From: Apostichopus californicus
Taxonomy: Eukaryota; Echinodermata; Holothuroidea; Aspidochirotida; Stichopodidae
Assembly (NCBI GenBank): GCA_020650975.1
Contig: JAIPMN010014411.1
Coordinates: 929-30,904 of the forward strand
Length of the DNA: 29,976 nucleotides
Direction: 5' to 3'
The notes under the pieces are model-generated. The model saw nothing but the letters and a program-made list of their open reading frames with translations. It searched no databases and was not told where the DNA came from. The position numbers and the translations under genes were made by a program. Of the stretch, positions 18,376 to 27,300 are shown one piece after another (position 1 is the stretch's first letter; every line of letters begins with the position of its first letter).

Positions 18376-21300
18376 CTGCAACAAAAAAATGAAAATATGT
18401 TTCCATGGAGCTTGGTGCACAGACTGTGACACAAATGAAGTAACCAAACATCATTACATGTTTTCATATCGCTTGGTCCACAGATTGTAAGACAATAAAA
18501 GAAATTATGAAAACTCATTAAATGTTTTCATTTGGTCCTTATATGGTAAGAAAACGGGGGCAAAAAAAATTAACAAAACTTGGACAAATGTTTTCTTTGG
18601 AGCTTGGCCACAGACTGCAAAATATTATCAAATATATTTTTGGTATAATTTAATGATTTAATATATCACTGTCCAAAGATTGTAAGACAATGAATGAGAT
18701 AATGAAACTTACTTAAATGTTTTCACTGGGATTGGTCCACAGATTGTAAGACAACAAAATGAAATGAATATTTACTAAATGTTTTCATGTTGAATGTTTA
18801 CACAGACTCTTTAAAGCAGCATTTTGCGTTTTGTCGCCGTTTTCCACTTTTTTGACAAGTCCATCGAGTATTTGACATATATCAATCACAAAACAGCAAA
18901 CTAAGATATTGGCCAATTTTTTTCCCTGCCAAAAGCTTTAATTGGCGAGTAATTAAGGACATTTGCAGATAAAGAGAAAAGTGTCCTCCAACAAATTACA
19001 CATTTAATATTAATCGCATACAGTTCCCCCAATCCACTAGTTTGAATTCAACCAATCAGAGATGCAGGTTTAGTTATGAGCCTTTGCTAAAAGTAGATTC
19101 AAAACGTCGAGTTGGTAACTTGGTACAACCAGCGAGCTGGACTCTAACAGCTCCCTGGTATAACTGCCATAGACAATCTACACAAATCAAGCATGGTGTT
19201 GTATTACATATTGGCCAATGACGTTCGTAGCTTTTAAATATTCATATTATGGGTGAGGTTTATATGGATCCCAACGGAAAATATCTTCGAGAAAAACACA
19301 GTTGAAAGTTGTAAATTTTTCGACTTTTATGCCACCATTTGAAGTAAGATTTGAATAGATAAGCTAGTTATGTATGTGGTTATGGCATAGTGGAGTCAGT
19401 GAGGTTGAGAAAAACCATAGAAAAGGAAGCAAAATGCTGCTTTAAGATAACAGATGGTACAATGAATCGTTCTAAATGCTGATACTTTTCGCATCATCTT
19501 ACCACATCTCTGGCCGCTTCAGCCATCCTCAGTTCCTTTTCTCGTAAGTTACGGTACGTTTTACAGTACTTTGATATCGGTGTTCCCTCGAGGAGGTATT
19601 TTGTCTCCCAAGCTTTCTGTGATGAGGTTAAAATCAAATAAAAATATGGAATTTATGAAAGTTTCCATCCGAAACATGCGCCAATAATCATCAAAGCATG
19701 TATTTACCAGGTAACATATATATTTCAATATATATATATATATTACTCCCTCCCTCCAACCACCTACCCACACCTAGCATATAAGCAAATAGTCAGAAGT
19801 TGCCAAAAGCACATGCCTTGCAGTTCTATGGTTTTATCGCTCCATATTCTTCTCACATGTTGAGAGAGCTCATATGTGTCCTCTGAAGCCGGTCAAAAAA
19901 AATCACAAGTTAGATTAGCTGACCTTTATTACTCTTTACAGCATATTAGTGAGCATCACAGATTAAATCCATGACCATATGCATGCATCTTACCCGCCTC
20001 CCTCCCTCCCTGAACACTCCCACCACTTCAACACACCTCCATAAAACATTTTTATTACGAAGCAAGTTACCAAAGCATATTCCTTGCAGTTCTATGGTTT
20101 TATCTCTCCAAACATCACTAGTTATATTAGCTGACCATTTTTACTCTTTACAGCATATTAGTGAGCATCAGGGATTAAATCCATGACCGATGCAACATAA
20201 AAACTGAAAATGATTAGAGAGCATATTCCTTGCAGTTCTAGGTTTTATCTCTCCAAAATCACTAGTTAGATTAGCTGACCATTTTCATACTCTTTACAGC
20301 ATATTAGTGAGCATCAGGGATTAAATCCATGACCATATGCAAGTATAAAAACTGAAAATGATTAGAGAGCATATTTTCTTGCAGTTCTATGGTTTTATCT
20401 CTGCAAAAATCACTAGTTATATTAGCTGACCATTTTCATACTCTTTACAGCATATTAGTGAGCATCAGGGATTAAATCCATGACCATATGCAAGTATAAA
20501 AACTGAAAATGATTAAAGAGCATATTCCTTGCAGTTCTATGGTTTTATCTCTCCTAAAATCACAAGTTCTATTAGCTGACCATTTTTACTCTTTACAGCA
20601 TATTAGTGAGCATCAGGGATTAAATCCAGGACCATTTGCAAGTATAAAAACTGAAAATGATTAGAGAGCATATTCCTTGCAGTTCTAGGTTTTATCTCTC
20701 CAAACATCACTAGTTAGATTAGCTGACCATTTTCATACTCTTTACAGCATATTAGTGAGCATCAGGGATTAAATCCATGACCATATGCAAGTATAAAAAC
20801 TGAAAATGATTAGAGAGCATATTTTCTTGCAGTTCTATGGTTTTATCTCTCCTAAAATCACAAGTTCTATTAGCTGACCATTTTCATACTTGTTTACAGC
20901 ATATTAGTGAGCATCAGGGATTAATTTAAATCAATGACCGATGCAAGTATAAAAACTGAAAATGATTAGAGAGCATATTCCTTGCAGTTCTATGGTTTTA
21001 TCTCTGCAAAAATCACTAGTTATATTAGCTGACCATTTTCATACTCTTTACAGCATATTAGTGAGCATCAGGGATTAAATCCATGACCATATGCAAGTAT
21101 AAAAACTGAAAATGATTAGAGAGAGAGAGGGAGGGTAAAAACAACTTACAACAGCACCGTTATCTGCAATGCCAAATGTGGCAGTTGACCTTCGCTTCTC
21201 AATATCGTTGCAGTTTTCTTGAATTTTGTCTAAGAGTTGCTTGATTTGACGGGTGAAATTGGCCACTTTGCACGTCTTCACAAATTCCTTCATCTACATA

Positions 21301-24300
21301 TGAAAGGAAAATATGCATGAAGCATACAAATTATTTCTGTGAATTAAAGTCAACTTTTAATATTGGAAAACTCAATTCTAACAAAAGTATGAAGGTAGTA
21401 CACCTTTGTATGTAGTATAACAATTCAACGGAAAATAGTCAAATTCAATGAAAATACTTGGTGACGTCTTCACTAGTTCTACAGGTCTCAAAAAGAAAAT
21501 TATTATGATATTTAAGACAAACATACAATACAAATTCATTCTCCTGTGATAGTACCAACCATTTTCATACTTCTTTTTTTACAAGTTTCATAGGGGAATT
21601 ATATCCTTTGAGTCATCGCCATGACAGCAAAACAACAAAGCGAGCGAGAGAGATATATAGAGAGAAGCAGACTGATACCAAAATATAAACCTTTGAAGAT
21701 TGATATGGTCACAAGGAATATTATACAAATAATGAATGGTTATGAGTGCAATAGTGCAAATATTTCATGAATTGAAAGATGGAATGTTCCATTTAACGAG
21801 GCGCAGCCGAGTTGAATGGAACAAATTACATCTTTCAAAGAATGAAATATTTGCACTATTGCACGAATGGAAACCATTCATTATTTGTTTTATACAACAC
21901 CTTCAAATATTGATATTATTGGATGTAAAATGCACTCATGCAACAGATTGTTTTGAACAGAAAGGTTTCTCTGCTCTGTTACCATTGAAAAAAGTGCTAT
22001 CAAAAAAGTATAACCCATGGTTCTATTTCATAGAGTGCAATAGAGCGGATTTTGCATGCAATCGACGAGCAATTGACCAATCAAATGGTCGGAATATAAT
22101 TAGGTGTTGTATAATAGGAACTATCAATCAGTTATTTAATATGATATGTGTTTATCAATCAAACATAGTATGATCCTAGGTAGTTTGGCCATCCCCATGG
22201 TTACTGTTTTCATTCTCATGGTTATGTAAGTTGTATGTTAAATGTTGAATGTGTCATTGCCGGTAACGGTAACTAAGGCAACCGAATGGTGCAATAATGG
22301 GTTGTACTTACTTTGGTGGGAACAAATGTTAAGTAACATTACCATTACTGGTTAAAACACTCACTACTAAGGAAACAATAGTTTCAACTTGGTGGATCAT
22401 ATAATGTTAACTAACCTTTGCTATTGATATTTAACACTAACTCAGGAAACCCAATGGTATGATATCGTGATCTAGTTAGCTTGGTGGGTAAATTGTGAAC
22501 TCACCTTCACTATTGCTGGTAGCACTAACTCGGGGAACCCAATGGTATGATAATATGATCTAGTTAGCTTGGTGGGTAAAGTGTGAACTCACCTTCACTA
22601 TTGCTGGTAGCACTAACTCAGGTAAGCCGATGGTATGATATCGTGATCTAGTTAGCTTGGTGGGTAAAGTGTGAACTCACCTTCACTATTGCTGGTAGCA
22701 CTAACTCAGGTAAGCCGATGGTATGATAATATGATCTAGTTAGCTTGGTGGGTAAAGTGTGAACTCACCTTCACTATTGCTGGTAGCATTAACTCAGGGA
22801 AGCCAATGGTATGATAATATGGTCTAGTTAGCTTGGTGGGTAAAGTGTGAACTCACCTTCACTATTGCTGGTAGCACTAACTCAGGGAACCCGATGGTAT
22901 GATAATATGATCTAGTTAGCTTGGTGGGTAAAGTGTGAACTCACCTTCACTATTGCTGGTAGCACTAACTCGGGGAAGCCGATGGTATGACAGTGCGTGT
23001 TACAAACTTCTAAGATCAAATCGTAGATCTGGTCGATCACTCCTTCCTTTAAAGGGGGAAAAAAGCAAGATGGTTTATATGCAAATTATATGCAAATTAC
23101 ATCATACACAACCCTGGAAGGGTAAAAAAACAAATTGGGGATGCTAAGATATAGTTCATATTATATTAATATTCAAAAGTACATTCCAAGGAACGGCAAG
23201 GTAAGGGCGTCTATTTCTACTTCCTCGATATAAATTCTTTCTTCTATCTATCTAACCAGGGCCCTAAAAACCGGGGGCCCCCCAAGGGTTGGTTCCGATA
23301 TTTTGAGCCAACAGATCACAACTGCCTGTCATGTGAGATACCCAGACAGGTCGAAGGAACCCATCTCTCACAATTGTACCGGTGCCTCTGAAACTTTACC
23401 TTCGCCACTGTTAAGGTACTTTAACCGTTTATCTAGTTCAAACACCATCCTCTGACGTTTAGACCGTAACTAAATAACTCTTGATCATAACGACCAATAT
23501 TTGTAGTTGGTGGAAGCTCACTGAAGACTTAACACCAGACACATACTTTAGAGCCTTGCTTAGATCAGTGTAGGCCCTCATACTGTACATATATAGGGCA
23601 TTATACAGCATACATGAGGACATGCTCAATATTGCACATGGTTGCATATTTGCATTGAACCGGAATTATTCAACTGAATTACACAAAAAGAAATCATCGA
23701 CTCACCCTGAACCCCTTCTCCATGATTTGTGCTTTCGAGAGACGTAAAATAACGGCAAAGTTGATTGGCTTGAAACTCATAGAAGCGTGCTTCTTATTGA
23801 AATCAGTGATGTCAAATATCTACAAGGAAAAAGACATTCAAATATTTCAAATAAAATACTTATTTTAAGTTTGGTAAAACATTAACTCAAAAAGGGAACA
23901 CACAATATGCATAAGTAATGAGAAACTCTTTCATATAATATCAGCTGTCTCACACTTGTGAAAGCTAATTCAAGACAAAGTATGATTTTCAAATCTCAGC
24001 CATTAAACATGAAAACCAAGTACAATGTGGACCATCAAAGACCGCTGCACACTACCTGAATGGTCTAGACTCCAATCACCTGACCGTTGGACCTAGAACT
24101 ATATCTCTCCACACACTGACCGACTGTTCGGCACACACAATGACTGTTTGCTGTTGACAACCAGCGTACGTTTAGGTCACATGGAAATTTATTAACCTGT
24201 GATTGTTAACATTTGTCAAAACTGTGCAGTTCTGTTCATAAACCACCGCACACTGCAGGTTGGGAAGTAGCTGCATGTTCACTTTTGACTTTTCCTGACT

Positions 24301-27300
24301 TGACTTAATACTGGGAAGATCTTGATCAGTTGTAGTCTTCAGCACACACACACACACACACAGGTGTGTTTTACATTCAGACCGAGGACCCCTTTGTTTT
24401 TTCCATTGTTCAAATCCACTTACCCTAACCTTAACAATACCCCATAACAATACCCCATAACAATAGAATTCTTTCGAGGACGTGGTGATTCTTTAGAAAT
24501 AACAACCGAGGACCTGGAATTCTTTTGTTCAAGTCCTCGGTCAGATAGAAAAACAAACGCACACACTCACGCACACACACACACATGCAGGCCGACTATC
24601 TGCTATGCAATCACAGTCCAGGAGTTGAGTTGGGTCTTGATCAGGCTTATATTGTAGATATTTAGCAGCCTTGACACATTCTATCATCACACTGGCTTTT
24701 ATGAAATTTCTGCACAATACAAAGCAAATGTTTGAAACATACAGTAAGTTATACCTCAACACAGAGTGCAGTGCTGACAGCAGTGTCAGTTGGATTATGT
24801 TTTGTCTCTCAAGAGAGGGAAGGTGGCTTACCTCTGTCAAGAATGGAAGCAGAGGAATAAAGACCCCCGTTGCAGCAGAGAGGGTATTCAAGGACCTGAT
24901 GACATGAAACCGGATCGGGTAGTACTTCCCAGCTGGGATTAATCTAAAGAACGATGGAGATTAAGAGAGTATAATGAAGTTTAAGAAAGAACAATGTAAA
25001 TTAATAATGAACAAATTAAGATTAATAACAATGAAGATTAATGTAAAGAACAATGAAGATTGAGAAAGAACAATGGAAATCAATAATAGAACAGTGGAAA
25101 TTAATACAGAATAATGAATATTAATATAAAGAAAAATGAAGATTAAGAAAGAACAATGTAGATTAAAAAATTAACCATTGAAATCAATAAATACAGAACA
25201 ATAAATATTAATATAAGCAACAATGGAGCTTAATATAGAACAATGAATACTAATAAAAGTAGGGAGTAAAGAAAGATGAGGGATATGGAAAGGAAAGGAA
25301 TTATGACTCTGGGGGAATTTTGGAACATGAAGTAAAGCAAAACACAACTCACTTGATGACACCTACTGATGTTTGAACTAGCGGATAGATGAGTGGTCTC
25401 AGATTATCATCCTGGTGAAGGGTACCGAGGACTCGACACCAGAGGTGGATACAGTGGACGTACTGCCAGTTGTACACCGACTGGTACGAATCCTGCATGG
25501 GTTCAACCACATTAAAATGTATCTATCAACATTTTTTCTCTTTTTCTTAAGTTTACCGACCGTGCTGTGACTTGCTAGTTTCTACGTCTCGCGTAACATT
25601 CGCTCTTATGAAAAACTGCTCAAAGTATTAATTTTTTTCTTTTTTAAGAAAAAAAGAATCTAGTTTCCATACAGAGCGGTCTGCAAGAACTCGATTCATC
25701 ATAATTTCCAACTGAAGATGTCTAGAGTTGGTTTTACATTGAGCTGTTCAAGCTAGTCATTTGACATCTCTATTCACTACTTCACCCCTGACCACAACCC
25801 CCCCCCCCAAAAAAAAAGAAACAAACATTGGTTATTTTTGCAAAGAGATGACTAACTAATAACAGTACTGAGAATGAGAAACAAACTGGCTAAAACCAAA
25901 CAAGAAGTAAAAAGAATAACAAAGTAACAGGATTGGTCCAGCATAATGGGAATGAATTTGGTAGGTTATAACATTACCTCATTTCACAGTAAACTATATA
26001 TGCACAGTGGCGCCACGGCACCAACGGTGAGGGGGACATGGGGAAGAGGGAATGGGGGGAGGCAATTCTCTCTCCCCGATGCTCCCCCAGCTGGCTCTAG
26101 TAAAACATGGTAAAACTGAAGTCAACTGTCCCTTAATAGCCTGTGATGTGCACTCTATACATATGGAATTGGCACTTCCAAACTGTCCCCTCCTCTCCCC
26201 CCTCCCCCTGTTTGCTTCACATACACTTTCCCCACCTCATCACTTCTGGCCCCACTGCTGCATAAACATCCATTGAGAACAGCGATCTGAATTTGCATAG
26301 AACTTGTTTATGCAATACCAGATTATGAATATTCATGTCATATGTACCATAGTCGAACTCTCACCTTTTTCTTGATAGTCATCGCATTCCTGAGGTGAAT
26401 GGCCAGCTGCCTGATGTAGACAAACGCATGCTGGTAGGTCACTTTAGTATCCAGAGCAAACATCTCTGTCAACGAATGCTGCATGAACATTATCACCGGC
26501 AGGGTGTTCGGGGACGTGAATCTCGAATTCCTGACATAACTTAGGTACATTTTCTGTAAACAAAGGGCATGACAGAAATGAGACACCTTAAATCATTGTT
26601 CTTCCTGGTAAGTCTCACTTAACTCTTTCATATGCATGTGTGGTACAAAATAAAAGCAATGAAGAACCATTGCTGGATCATGGACAATCACACTATCAGG
26701 TATCACCCAATCAGATGTTTAAATCTTTATTGATTTGCTTGATTTATTTATTGATTGATTGACATTTGGGATGCAATTTTTATGATATGATATGACATAA
26801 ATCTTACTGCTCAAATTCCCTGCTCCTAAATAAAATATTCAGTCAGTTGAATCAGAAAAGTAAATTGAAAAATGTTACAGATGCATCAGAATATGGTCCT
26901 AATGAATCTCAAATTGATATTACAGTAACTCAACATGAATTGAATATTTGTGACAAATGTACAAATTTTGTCCCATTTCTGCTTCAACCAATCAATAATT
27001 TCCCTCTTGCTACACTAATCCAGAGATAATCTGGGGTACTCACTTTCAAAATGAAGTCCAGTTTGGCGTTTTTCATATGTCTGGTCAGAGAGAAGAGACA
27101 GACGAACGAGAGGATTCGCACCGTCTCCTCGGACGTGCTCCACCACTCGACGAGGTACGTGACCAACTTGCTGGCGATCTGCGCGTGGCAGGCAAAGTAG
27201 GGTACCATCTTGTGGACGTGGCGCAGTAGGGCGGCCACCAGCTTGGGATCCGTGATGCCTTTGATCAGTTGCATCAGCTGCACCAGGTACGACTTGACCG

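Noticed and set aside
17669-18490. 273-codon open frame on the + strand
   Set aside because: Antisense shadow of the NOC2L last exon; Ser/Phe-rich because the true frame is Lys/Glu/Asp-rich.
21736-22173. 145-codon + strand frame as a transposase or gene
   Set aside because: It lies across a long inverted repeat within a probable MITE, and no family motif was seen.
19805-22991. CRISPR-like repeat-spacer array
   Set aside because: Units are contiguous tandem copies without unique spacers, in a eukaryotic intron.
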